From JAEVLT01 sp044598425 (GTDB taxonomy: Bacteria > Bacillota > Bacilli > Bacillales > Cytobacillaceae): 64,000 nt of DNA. The position numbers and the translations under genes were made by a program. The stretch is taken from assembly GCA_044598425.1 (NCBI GenBank), contig CP172536.1:1364001-1428000 (forward strand). The letters run 5' to 3'. Below are positions 35,686 through 43,631 of this stretch, one piece after another. Within the stretch, counting starts at the first letter, position 1. Each line of letters starts with the position of its first letter. The notes beneath the pieces were generated by a model, which did not search any database, had not been told where the DNA came from, and saw nothing but the letters and a program-made list of their open reading frames with translations.

Positions 35686-36969
35686 ATGACGACTGCATTG
35701 ACGGAAAAAATAACAGACATGCAAGGGTTTAAGCTCCATTTAGTAGAAACTGCTCAGTATAAAACGACAACAATTGTTTGGAAAATGAAAGCGCCGCTGA
35801 CGAAGGAAGATGTGACAAACCGAGCGCTTTTGCCCCAAGTACTGCAAGCAAGCTCGGCAAAATATCCATCGACAACTCAATTGCGTTCTTACTTGGATGA
35901 ACTTTACGGCGCTACCTTTCTCGTTGATTTGGCGAAAAAAGGAGAATACCATGTAATGAGCTTTTCGATCGAGATTGCCAATGAAAAATTTTTAAGTGAT
36001 CCGAGCCCGTTGCTAAAAAAAGGCTTTGAATTTTTAGCGGAGATTTTGACTCGCCCTCATGTGAATGGCAAAGCCTTTGATAAAGATACGGTTGAGAAAG
36101 AAAAACGTACGTTAAAACAGCGAATTCAGTCGGTCTATGATGACAAAATGCGCTATTCAAACGTGCGATTGATTGAAGAGATGTGCAAAGGAGAAGCATA
36201 TGCGCTCCAAGTAAATGGAGACAAAGAAAATGTAGATACGATTACAGCGGAGAGCCTGTACGAATATTATCAAAAAGCTTTTCTTGAAGATGAAATGGAT
36301 CTTTTTGTCATTGGTGATGTGAAGGAAGCAGATGTAAAAAAGATTGTTTCCGAACTTTTGCAATTTGAGGCCCGGTCTCCTAAAAAAGTGGTATCAGAAA
36401 GAGCGGCAAAAAAAGATCAGGTTCATGAAGTGAAAGAAAAACAAGATGTGAAACAGGGGAAGTTAAATATCGGCTATCGGACGAATATCCGATATGGCGA
36501 CCCTGATTATTATGCATTGCAGGTCTTCAACGGAATATTTGGCGGTTTTTCCCATTCCAAACTATTTATCAATGTCCGTGAAAAAGCAAGCCTTGCCTAT
36601 TATGCTGCGAGCCGCCTTGAAAGCCACAAAGGGCTGATGATGGTTATTTCAGGGATTGATTTGAAAAACTATGAGAAGGCTGTTGGGATTATCCATGAGC
36701 AAATGGAAGCAATGAAAAAAGGCGATTTTACCGACACAGAACTCGAACAAACGAAAGCGGTCATTCAAAATCAAATGCTTGAAACGATTGATACCGCCCG
36801 CGGTTTAATTGAGGTGCTTTACCACAATGTTGTTGCGGAAACAAACATTGATTTGGCGCAATGGCTAAGTGAAATGCAAAAGGCGACAAAAGAAGAAATT
36901 GTTTCAGCCGCAAATAAGATTGAATTGGATACGATTTATTTCTTAACCGGAATGGAGGCGGGCAAATAA
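35686..36969 (+). CDS. ymfF: M16-family protein YmfF, lacking the zinc motif
   Basis: 427 residues with the M16 fold, including the C-terminal half GGFSHSKLFINVREKASLAYYA. At the N-terminal position where M16 peptidases carry HxxEH there is RALLPQVLQASSAKYP, so it cannot bind zinc in the usual way. It is followed, with a one-base overlap, by ymfH, which has the motif. M16 proteins often act as active/inactive pairs, so a heterodimer is likely. Confidence 0.92.
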   Translation: MTTALTEKITDMQGFKLHLVETAQYKTTTIVWKMKAPLTKEDVTNRALLPQVLQASSAKYPSTTQLRSYLDELYGATFLVDLAKKGEYHVMSFSIEIANEKFLSDPSPLLKKGFEFLAEILTRPHVNGKAFDKDTVEKEKRTLKQRIQSVYDDKMRYSNVRLIEEMCKGEAYALQVNGDKENVDTITAESLYEYYQKAFLEDEMDLFVIGDVKEADVKKIVSELLQFEARSPKKVVSERAAKKDQVHEVKEKQDVKQGKLNIGYRTNIRYGDPDYYALQVFNGIFGGFSHSKLFINVREKASLAYYAASRLESHKGLMMVISGIDLKNYEKAVGIIHEQMEAMKKGDFTDTELEQTKAVIQNQMLETIDTARGLIEVLYHNVVAETNIDLAQWLSEMQKATKEEIVSAANKIELDTIYFLTGMEAGK

Positions 36970-38261
36970 TGGAGAAAATTGTGTTTGACCAGCTTCAAGA
37001 AGAATTATTTTATGAGAAACTTGCGAACGGTCTAAGTGTGTATATTTTGCCGAAAAAGGGCTTTAATAAAACATATGCCACGTTTACAACAAAGTACGGA
37101 TCGGTTGATAACCATTTTGTTCCGTTTGGAAAAGAGACGTTCTTGAAAGTGCCTGACGGGATAGCCCACTTCCTGGAGCACAAACTGTTTGAAAAAGAAG
37201 ATGGCGATGTTTTTCAACAATTTAGCCGGCAGGGCGCTTCGGCGAATGCTTTCACGTCCTTTACGCGCACGGCCTATTTATTTTCGAGTACCTCGAATGT
37301 GGAGAAAAATTTGGAGACGCTCATTGACTTTGTTCAGGATCCTTATTTTTCCGAAAAAACAGTGGAAAAAGAAAAAGGGATTATCGGACAAGAAATTACA
37401 ATGTATGATGATAACCCGGATTGGCGCCTTTATTTCGGGCTCATTCAAAATTTATACAAAAACCATCCGGTTAAAATTGATATTGCCGGAACCGTTGAAT
37501 CGATTTCGCATATTACAAAAGATTTGCTCTATGAGTGCTATAACACGTTTTATCACCCGAGCAACATGCTATTGTTTGTCGTTGGGCCAGTAGACCCGGA
37601 AGCAATTATGAATCAAGTAAGAGAGAACCAGGCGAAAAAAGATTACAAAGACATGCCTGAAATTAAACGTCAATTTGAGGATGAACCTGCAGAAGTGGAT
37701 GAAAAAAAACGGGTGCTCGAAATGAATGTTCAGACCTCCAAATGTCTCGTCGGCATCAAAGCGCTTCATGTCAACCAAAGTGGCGAGGAAATGTTAAAAA
37801 ACGAATTAACGATGAATGTGCTGCTTGATTTGCTGTTTGGAAAGAGCTCGGAAAACTACAATCAACTTTACAACGACGGCTTGATTGATGAGTCTTTCTC
37901 ATACGATTATACACAGGAACAAGGCTTTGGATTCGCCATGGTTGGCGGCGATACAAGCGACCCGGACCGTTTAGCTGAAACACTGGAAAAAATGCTGATG
38001 TCTGCCAAAAATGGCAGCCCGTTTAGTGAAGAGCAGCTTGATCGGGCGAAAAAGAAGAAAATCGGTGCGTTCCTTCGGTCAATTAATTCACCGGAATACA
38101 TTGCCAACCAATTCACCCGCTATGCTTTCAATGATATGAATTTGTTCGATGTTGTGCCGACATTGGAAAAAATCACTTTATCGGATGTTGAAGCGCTTGC
38201 TGCGGAAGTTATTTCAGAAGAGCGTTTCTCCGTTTGTCAGGTTGTTCCTAAAAAAGCTTAG
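36969..38261 (+). CDS. ymfH: M16-family zinc metallopeptidase YmfH
   Basis: 430-residue peptidase with the inverted zinc motif HFLEH (about residues 67-71) in DGIAHFLEHKLFE and the downstream acidic ligand region EKEKGIIGQEITMYDD. The middle and C-terminal halves follow the M16 plan. It is translationally coupled to the catalytically empty partner ymfF. Substrate unknown. A terminator follows within 10 nt. Confidence 0.94.
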   Translation: MEKIVFDQLQEELFYEKLANGLSVYILPKKGFNKTYATFTTKYGSVDNHFVPFGKETFLKVPDGIAHFLEHKLFEKEDGDVFQQFSRQGASANAFTSFTRTAYLFSSTSNVEKNLETLIDFVQDPYFSEKTVEKEKGIIGQEITMYDDNPDWRLYFGLIQNLYKNHPVKIDIAGTVESISHITKDLLYECYNTFYHPSNMLLFVVGPVDPEAIMNQVRENQAKKDYKDMPEIKRQFEDEPAEVDEKKRVLEMNVQTSKCLVGIKALHVNQSGEEMLKNELTMNVLLDLLFGKSSENYNQLYNDGLIDESFSYDYTQEQGFGFAMVGGDTSDPDRLAETLEKMLMSAKNGSPFSEEQLDRAKKKKIGAFLRSINSPEYIANQFTRYAFNDMNLFDVVPTLEKITLSDVEALAAEVISEERFSVCQVVPKKA

Positions 38262-38265
38262 CGAA

Positions 38266-38291
38266 AGAAAGCGCCTTTTTGGGCGCTTTTA
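38266..38291 (+). terminator. Intrinsic terminator after ymfH
   Basis: AAAGCGCC / GGGCGCTTT stem with a T-loop and TTTT. Confidence 0.85.
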
Positions 38292-38328
38292 CTGCGAGGA
38301 ATGAGAAACGAGAAAGAGTGGGGAAATC

Positions 38329-39051
38329 ATGAAAAAATTTGCACTAATTACGGGTGCGAGCGGCGGAATAGGTCGCGCTGCAGCGTTAAAGCTCGCTGCT
38401 AAAGGATACAGCCTTTATTTGCATTTTAATCAAAATCTAGCCTCCATAAAGTCTTTGCTGGCAGAGCTTGAAGAATTTGATGGTGAGTTTATCCCGGTTC
38501 AAGGGGATTTGTCTAAAGCGGATGGCTTTAAAAAAATTGCCTCGCAAATCTTTTCGCTTCATGCCATTGTTCATTGCGGCGGGAACAGTCATTACGGAAT
38601 GCTGGCTGATTTGGATTTGGAAACAGTTGAACAGCTGATGCGCATCCATGTCATTAGCCCGATGATGATAACGAAGGAATTGCTTCCTAACTTAATTCGC
38701 AACCGCTCAGGCAGCATTGTTTTTATATCCTCGATTTGGGGACAAACAGGTGCGGCCTGTGAAGCTGCCTATTCTGCTGCAAAAGGAGCGCAGATCTCTT
38801 TTGTAAAAGCATTATGCAAAGAACTGGCTCCAAGCGGAATTCGAGTCAATGCCATTGCTCCCGGAGCAGTTGACACAGCAATGCTGGGGCAATTTACAAG
38901 TGAAGAAATCAAGGTATTGCACCAGGAAATTCCGATGGGCAGACTAGGCTTACCGGAAGAAATTGCTGACAGCATCTCCTTCTTATTATCGGATGAATCT
39001 TCTTATATTACAGGGCAGGTACTTGCCGTCAACGGTGGCTGGTACACTTAA
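38329..39051 (+). CDS. ymfI: Short-chain dehydrogenase/reductase YmfI
   Basis: 240 residues. NAD(P) motif TGASGGIGRAAA at the N-terminus, NHCGG-type region (VHCGGNSHYG), catalytic Ser region (IVFISSIWGQ) and YSAAK (Tyr and Lys). The C-terminal SYITGQVLAVNGGW is typical of the 3-oxoacyl-ACP reductase-like branch. The true substrate is unknown. AGTGGGG precedes the ATG. Conserved ymfH-ymfI-ymfJ order. Confidence 0.93.
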   Translation: MKKFALITGASGGIGRAAALKLAAKGYSLYLHFNQNLASIKSLLAELEEFDGEFIPVQGDLSKADGFKKIASQIFSLHAIVHCGGNSHYGMLADLDLETVEQLMRIHVISPMMITKELLPNLIRNRSGSIVFISSIWGQTGAACEAAYSAAKGAQISFVKALCKELAPSGIRVNAIAPGAVDTAMLGQFTSEEIKVLHQEIPMGRLGLPEEIADSISFLLSDESSYITGQVLAVNGGWYT

Positions 39052-39130
39052 ATTTTAAAAAATGAAATGCATATTTTTAACCTCTCGTTCGCAAAATAAT
39101 CTTGTACTATTTTAAAAGGAGGCTAAAAAG

Positions 39131-39388
39131 ATGTCTGTTATAGAAAACTGGAAACAATGGGAAGATTTTCTTGCTGATCGTCTTCATCATGCGCAAAATG
39201 CTGGAATGAACAAAGAGGCCATTAATGATCTCGCCTATCAAATCGGCGGTTACCTTTCAAACAATGTGGACCCAAAAAATGAGCAGCAAAGAGTTCTTTC
39301 GGATCTTTGGTCTGTTGCCGATGAAAATGAGCAGCACGCCATTGCCAATATGATGGTGAAGCTGATTCAAAATAACGGAAGCCATTAA
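39131..39388 (+). CDS. ymfJ: DUF3243 family protein YmfJ
   Basis: 85-residue protein matching the DUF3243 family (YmfJ) by sequence and position. Conserved are WEDFLADRLHHAQNAGM and DLAYQIGGYLSNNVDPKN. Cytosolic by composition. Function unknown. AGGAGG ribosome site and its own terminator. Confidence 0.9.
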   Translation: MSVIENWKQWEDFLADRLHHAQNAGMNKEAINDLAYQIGGYLSNNVDPKNEQQRVLSDLWSVADENEQHAIANMMVKLIQNNGSH

Positions 39389-39403
39389 GCATTTACAGCC
39401 TTC

Positions 39404-39450
39404 AAAAAGAGGAAAGAAACTTCAATCGCAGTATTCTTTCCTCTTTTTAT
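39404..39450 (+). terminator. Intrinsic terminator after ymfJ
   Basis: 15-bp stem AAAAAGAGGAAAGAA / TTCTTTCCTCTTTTT. Confidence 0.92.
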
Positions 39451-39623
39451 ATTCTTCAACTGCTAATTTCCACGTTAATTTCCAGTTCTTTTTATTTTTC
39501 CTTTCATCTTTGTTCAAAATCATTTATTATAGGGGTTAGATAAAGAAATGCAAGAAATTTGTCGTTTATTGTTTTTTTGAAAATTAGTATAAATTTTTCT
39601 TTTCTCACTAGCGGAGGTTTTTT

Positions 39624-40415
39624 ATGGAGAAAAAAGAATGGTATTTAGAATATGAGATTCAGAAAAACCGCCCTGGTTTATTAGGTGATATTTCTTCTCT
39701 TTTAGGAATGTTATCGATTAATATTGTAACGATAAACGGAGTCGATGAGGGAAGACGCGGCTTGTTGATCCTGGCAAAAAATGATGATCAAATTACCCGG
39801 CTTGAGTCAATTTTACATACAATGGACACAATTAAACTAATCAAGCTTCGCGAGCCAAAGCTTCGGGATCGTCTGGCCGTCAGACACGGCCGCTATATTC
39901 AAAGAGACGCTGATGACAAGAAGACTTTTCGTTTTGTCCGTGATGAACTAGGTGTTCTGGTTGATTTTATGGCTGAGTTATTTAAAAAAGATGGCCATAA
40001 ACTGATTGGCATTCGCGGAATGCCGCGGGTAGGTAAAACGGAGTCGATTGTGGCTGCGAGCGTTTGCGCGAATAAACGGTGGCTGTTTGTTTCTTCGACT
40101 CTTTTAAAACAGACCATTCGCAATCAGCTGATCGAAGATGAGTACAATGCCAATAATTTATTTATTTTTGATGGGATTGTTTCGACAAAAAGAGGAAATG
40201 AACGCCATCAACAGCTCATGAGAGAGATTATGTGTCTGCCGGCTATTAAAGTGATTGAACATCCGGATATTTTTGTGCAAAACACAGAATATACTCTTGA
40301 TGACTTTGATTATATCATTGAGCTGCGGAACGATGCCGATGAGGAAATTACCTATGACCTTGTTGAGAAAAACCATTTATTCTCCGGATCCGATTTTGGC
40401 GATTTTGATTTTTGA
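39624..40415 (+). CDS. ymfK: DUF3388 protein YmfK: ACT domain fused to a P-loop domain
   Basis: 263 residues. The first 75 residues form an ACT-like domain (NRPGLLGDISSLLGMLSIN), a small-molecule sensing fold. After a linker comes a P-loop-like segment GMPRVGKTESIVAAS and a Walker-B-like hydrophobic run ending in Asp (NLFIFDGI). The C-terminus is acidic. The family is conserved before rodZ in Bacillaceae but has no known function. The domain reading is from visible motifs only. Confidence 0.88.
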   Translation: MEKKEWYLEYEIQKNRPGLLGDISSLLGMLSINIVTINGVDEGRRGLLILAKNDDQITRLESILHTMDTIKLIKLREPKLRDRLAVRHGRYIQRDADDKKTFRFVRDELGVLVDFMAELFKKDGHKLIGIRGMPRVGKTESIVAASVCANKRWLFVSSTLLKQTIRNQLIEDEYNANNLFIFDGIVSTKRGNERHQQLMREIMCLPAIKVIEHPDIFVQNTEYTLDDFDYIIELRNDADEEITYDLVEKNHLFSGSDFGDFDF

Positions 40416-40436
40416 AATGTTGGAAGGTGTTAGAAG

Positions 40437-41336
40437 TTGACTGAATTGGGAAACCGCCTAAAAGAAGCCCGCTTAAACAAAGGGATCAGTTTAGACGATT
40501 TACAATCAATAACAAAAATACAGAAACGGTATTTGGTTGGCATCGAAAAAGGTGACTATTCATCGATGCCTGGCAACTTTTATGTCCGGGCTTTTATTAA
40601 ACAATACGCTGAGGCAGTGCGGCTGGATCCGGACGAGATTTTTGAGACGTATAAAGGAGAAATTCCTGCCACTCATCATGAGGATTTACCTGAACAGCTT
40701 TCAAGAGTTAAAACGAGAAAAACAATCTCAGAAAGCCAATCGAAGCTTTTGAATTTGCTCCCGAAACTATTGATCGCGGTTTTTATTATCGGAGCAGCCA
40801 TGCTGCTTTATTATTTCCTTCAGCTAAGTGCAGGCAATCGTTCAAATGAATCAATGAACAATCAAAATGAACCGGCCAATATTGTAAAATCGGAAAAACT
40901 GAATAAGAGCGGAAGTACGGACAAGACCAATAAGAAAAAGGATGCTGTAACAAATCAGCAAAAAAACAATAATGCCAGCAATAATCCCGCAGTACAAGAA
41001 GTGCCAAAGCAAGAGATTAACGTCGTCCAAAGTGCTGGCTCTAAGACAACCTATGAAGTGAAGAATGCTGATAAATTTGTGGTAAAAGTGCTATCTAAAG
41101 GTCAAAGTTGGGTAAATATTAAGAACGGAAAAGGACGTTCTTTCTTCCAAGGAATGCTAAGTGCTGGCACGGAAAATATCCAAGATTTAACAGGGGAAAC
41201 TGAAGCAGTAATTGTGGTCGGCAGAACGCTCGATGCCGAAGTATATGTCAATGATCAAAAGATTGATTATGCCATTCCCCCTAATCAAGTAGTGCGCCAA
41301 GACATTACGATTCAATTTGTTCCTAAGGTGAAATAG
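40437..41336 (+). CDS. rodZ: Cell-shape protein RodZ (YmfM-type)
   Basis: 299 residues. An N-terminal helix-turn-helix of the HTH_25 type (LGNRLKEARLNKGISLDDLQ) that would contact MreB is followed by a transmembrane helix (about residues 109-128). An Asn/Lys-rich extracellular linker and a C-terminal DUF4115 beta domain follow. TTG start after GGAAGGTG. Lies directly before pgsA, as in B. subtilis. Confidence 0.93.
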   Translation: MTELGNRLKEARLNKGISLDDLQSITKIQKRYLVGIEKGDYSSMPGNFYVRAFIKQYAEAVRLDPDEIFETYKGEIPATHHEDLPEQLSRVKTRKTISESQSKLLNLLPKLLIAVFIIGAAMLLYYFLQLSAGNRSNESMNNQNEPANIVKSEKLNKSGSTDKTNKKKDAVTNQQKNNNASNNPAVQEVPKQEINVVQSAGSKTTYEVKNADKFVVKVLSKGQSWVNIKNGKGRSFFQGMLSAGTENIQDLTGETEAVIVVGRTLDAEVYVNDQKIDYAIPPNQVVRQDITIQFVPKVK

Positions 41337-41360
41337 TCATCTGGTGATGACTATTTTTTC
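41331..41360 (+). terminator. Intrinsic terminator after rodZ
   Basis: AAATAGTCAT / ATGACTATTT stem and T-run, overlapping the rodZ stop codon. Confidence 0.88.
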
Positions 41361-41489
41361 TCATGCTATTTTGATAAAAGTTGACTTAAGCTTCCCATGT
41401 GAAAACGGAGGAGATTGTCCGCAAACTAGATTTCTTTTCATGTAAACGGGGAGAGCATTAGTGCAGTTCTTTAGTTGGAGGAAAGATCG

Positions 41490-42068
41490 ATGAATTTACC
41501 GAATAAAATAACCATATCAAGAATTTTATTAATTCCCTTGTTTTTAATTATTATGCTGGCTCCTTTTGATTGGGGCGAGGTGTATCTGCTGGGAACCGAT
41601 ATGCCTGTTACCCACTTAGTCGGAGCCTTGATCTTTATTTTTGCATCTGCAACTGACTGGGTCGATGGCCATTACGCCAGAAAATATAATCTAGTTACAA
41701 ACATGGGGAAATTTTTAGATCCGCTTGCGGATAAATTGCTGGTTTCTGCCGCGTTAATCGTATTAGTGGAATTAGGGTTTGCTCCTTCTTGGATTGTGAT
41801 CATTATCATCAGCAGGGAGTTTGCTGTCACTGGTCTGCGGCTGCTGCTGGCGGGGGAAGGGGAAGTGGTAGCCGCCAACATGCTTGGCAAAGTGAAGACG
41901 TGGACGCAAATTGTTGCCATTTCTGCCTTGCTTTTGCATAATATTATTTTTCAAGCCATTCCGTTTCCATTTGCTACTATAGCTTTATGGGTGGCAATGA
42001 TTTTTACGATCTGGTCCGGCTGGGATTATTTTGCGAAAAATACGCATGCCTTTAAAAATTCAAAATAA
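41490..42068 (+). CDS. pgsA: Phosphatidylglycerophosphate synthase
   Basis: Makes phosphatidylglycerol phosphate from CDP-diacylglycerol and glycerol 3-phosphate. 192-residue membrane protein. The CDP-alcohol phosphotransferase motif is complete: DG..AR........G...D...D in DGHYARKYNLVTNMGKFLD and PLADKL. A GTG/ATG-type start exists upstream at 41475, but GGAGG at 41477-41481 sets the ATG at 41490 and the N-terminus MNLPNKITISRI. Confidence 0.96.
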   Translation: MNLPNKITISRILLIPLFLIIMLAPFDWGEVYLLGTDMPVTHLVGALIFIFASATDWVDGHYARKYNLVTNMGKFLDPLADKLLVSAALIVLVELGFAPSWIVIIIISREFAVTGLRLLLAGEGEVVAANMLGKVKTWTQIVAISALLLHNIIFQAIPFPFATIALWVAMIFTIWSGWDYFAKNTHAFKNSK

Positions 42069-42076
42069 ACTAGAAA

Positions 42077-42106
42077 AGCTCCAGCGCCTGTTTTGGCACT
42101 GGAGCT
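42077..42106. repeat. Hairpin related to family B, between pgsA and cinA
   Basis: AGCTCCAG-C-GCC / GGC-A-CTGGAGCT around TGTTTT. On the minus strand it reads GTCTAGCTCCAGTGCC, like the GTCTAGCTCCA start of the family-B copy at 55371. It may act as a pause or weak terminator. Confidence 0.55.
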
Positions 42107-42129
42107 AGACAAACAAAGGGGTGGTTTTT

Positions 42130-43383
42130 GTGGCTGCTGAAATTATTGCTGTTGGTTCGGAATTGCTTTTAGGCCAAATCGTCAACACAAACGCCCGCTT
42201 TTTATCTCTGCAATTGGCAAGTCTTGGCGTTGATGTTTTCTATCATACCGTTGTCGGAGATAATCCAAATCGTCTGCAAGCGGCCATTGAGATTGCTGAA
42301 AAACGCTCGGATCTTATTATTTTTACTGGCGGGCTTGGACCGACGAAAGATGATTTGACGAAAGAAACGATCGCCCGTCATCTTCACAGAGACCTTGTAA
42401 TCGATGAGGAAGCCATGAGGTCGATCGAAGATTATTTTAAAAAAACCAATCGGCCAATGACGGAAAATAATCGCAAACAGGCGCTTGTTTTGGCTGACGC
42501 ACATGTCCTGCCAAATGATCATGGGATGGCTCCTGGAATGATGCTCTCAGCCAATGGACGCACGTATATGCTGCTTCCAGGTCCGCCGAAAGAAATGGAA
42601 CCAATGCTTTTGAACTACGGCATGGCTGCACTTTCTGCCGAAATGAAGTTAAATGAGAAAATTGTTTCCAGGGTGCTGCGGTTTTTCGGCATTGGCGAAT
42701 CCTTGCTTGAGACGGAGATCGAGGATCTAATCGATAAGCAAAGCAATCCAACGATTGCTCCGCTTGCCGCCGATGGTGAAGTAACCTTAAGGCTAACCGC
42801 AAAGCATGCGGATGTAACTACAGCCAACGCCCTGCTTGATGAAACAGAGGCAGCGATTTGTTCCCGGGTGGGTGCCTATCTGTACGGCTACGATCATACT
42901 TCGCTTATCCGTGAGCTTGTTCAAATATTAAAACAACAGAAGCTGACGATTGCTGCAGCTGAGAGCTTAACCGGCGGAATGTTTCAGCAAGAAATCACCT
43001 CGATTCCTGGAACGAGCGCGATTTTAAATGGCGGAGCAGTCTGCTACACAAACGAAGCAAAGCGCAAGATTTTAAATGTGAAAAAAGAAACATTGGAGAC
43101 ATATGGTGCTGTTAGTGAACAGTGTGCCAGGGAACTGGCTGAGAATGTTGCTTCTCTTTTGAACGCCGATATTGGCATAAGTTTTACCGGAGTAGCCGGA
43201 CCGGAAGAATCGGAAGGCAAGCCTGTCGGCACGGTCTACATAGGAATGGCAATCAAGGGGAGACCGGCAATTGTTGAAAAATTGGAACTTGGCGGCACAC
43301 GGGAGGCCAATCGTGTTCGGACAGTTAAATATGGCTGTTACTATTTAATCAGCCAGTTAAAAAAATCACAGACTGTTTCATAA
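42130..43383 (+). CDS. cinA: CinA family protein (competence-damage inducible / nicotinamide nucleotide amidase)
   Basis: About 417 residues with two domains. The N-terminal MoCF-like (COG1058) domain shows AEIIAVGSELLLGQIVNTNA and FTGGLGPTKDDLTKE. The C-terminal amidohydrolase-like domain (about residues 255-415) shows AAESLTGGMFQQEITSIPG and GVAGPEESEGKPVGTV. Two GTG starts are in frame. The one at 42121 lies inside AAAGGGGTGG, so 42130 is preferred. Located just before recA, as in many Firmicutes. Confidence 0.94.
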   Translation: MAAEIIAVGSELLLGQIVNTNARFLSLQLASLGVDVFYHTVVGDNPNRLQAAIEIAEKRSDLIIFTGGLGPTKDDLTKETIARHLHRDLVIDEEAMRSIEDYFKKTNRPMTENNRKQALVLADAHVLPNDHGMAPGMMLSANGRTYMLLPGPPKEMEPMLLNYGMAALSAEMKLNEKIVSRVLRFFGIGESLLETEIEDLIDKQSNPTIAPLAADGEVTLRLTAKHADVTTANALLDETEAAICSRVGAYLYGYDHTSLIRELVQILKQQKLTIAAAESLTGGMFQQEITSIPGTSAILNGGAVCYTNEAKRKILNVKKETLETYGAVSEQCARELAENVASLLNADIGISFTGVAGPEESEGKPVGTVYIGMAIKGRPAIVEKLELGGTREANRVRTVKYGCYYLISQLKKSQTVS

Positions 43384-43400
43384 GGTCTGTGGTTTTTTAT
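43365..43400 (+). terminator. Intrinsic terminator overlapping the cinA stop
   Basis: CACAGACT / GGTCTGTG followed by GTTTTTTAT. Confidence 0.82.
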
Positions 43401-43512
43401 GAATTATAAGATAACAAGAGAAAATGACTTATTTTCTGGAAAAAGTCTTTAAAAAAGATTCATTGACGGCTGTATTTTATGCTTTTCAGCTAAATTAGCG
43501 GCGGAAAACAAT

Positions 43513-43526
43513 CGAATGAATGTTCG
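43513..43526. promoter_or_regulatory. LexA (SOS) box upstream of recA
   Basis: CGAATGAATGTTCG differs from the Bacillus consensus CGAACnnnnGTTCG by one base in the conserved arms. It ends 9 nt before the -35. Confidence 0.75.
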
Positions 43527-43535
43527 TCTTTTTGC

Positions 43536-43564
43536 TCGACAAATAGGTGGAAAACAGTTATATT
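43536..43564 (+). promoter_or_regulatory. Sigma-A promoter of recA
   Basis: TCGACA (43536-43541), 17-nt spacer, TATATT (43559-43564). Each hexamer has one mismatch. Confidence 0.65.
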
Positions 43565-43631
43565 ATAAATAGTATTTTTAAATTAGTAGTTTATGCAAGA
43601 ACAGATTTATTAATAGAGGAGGAAGAAATGA

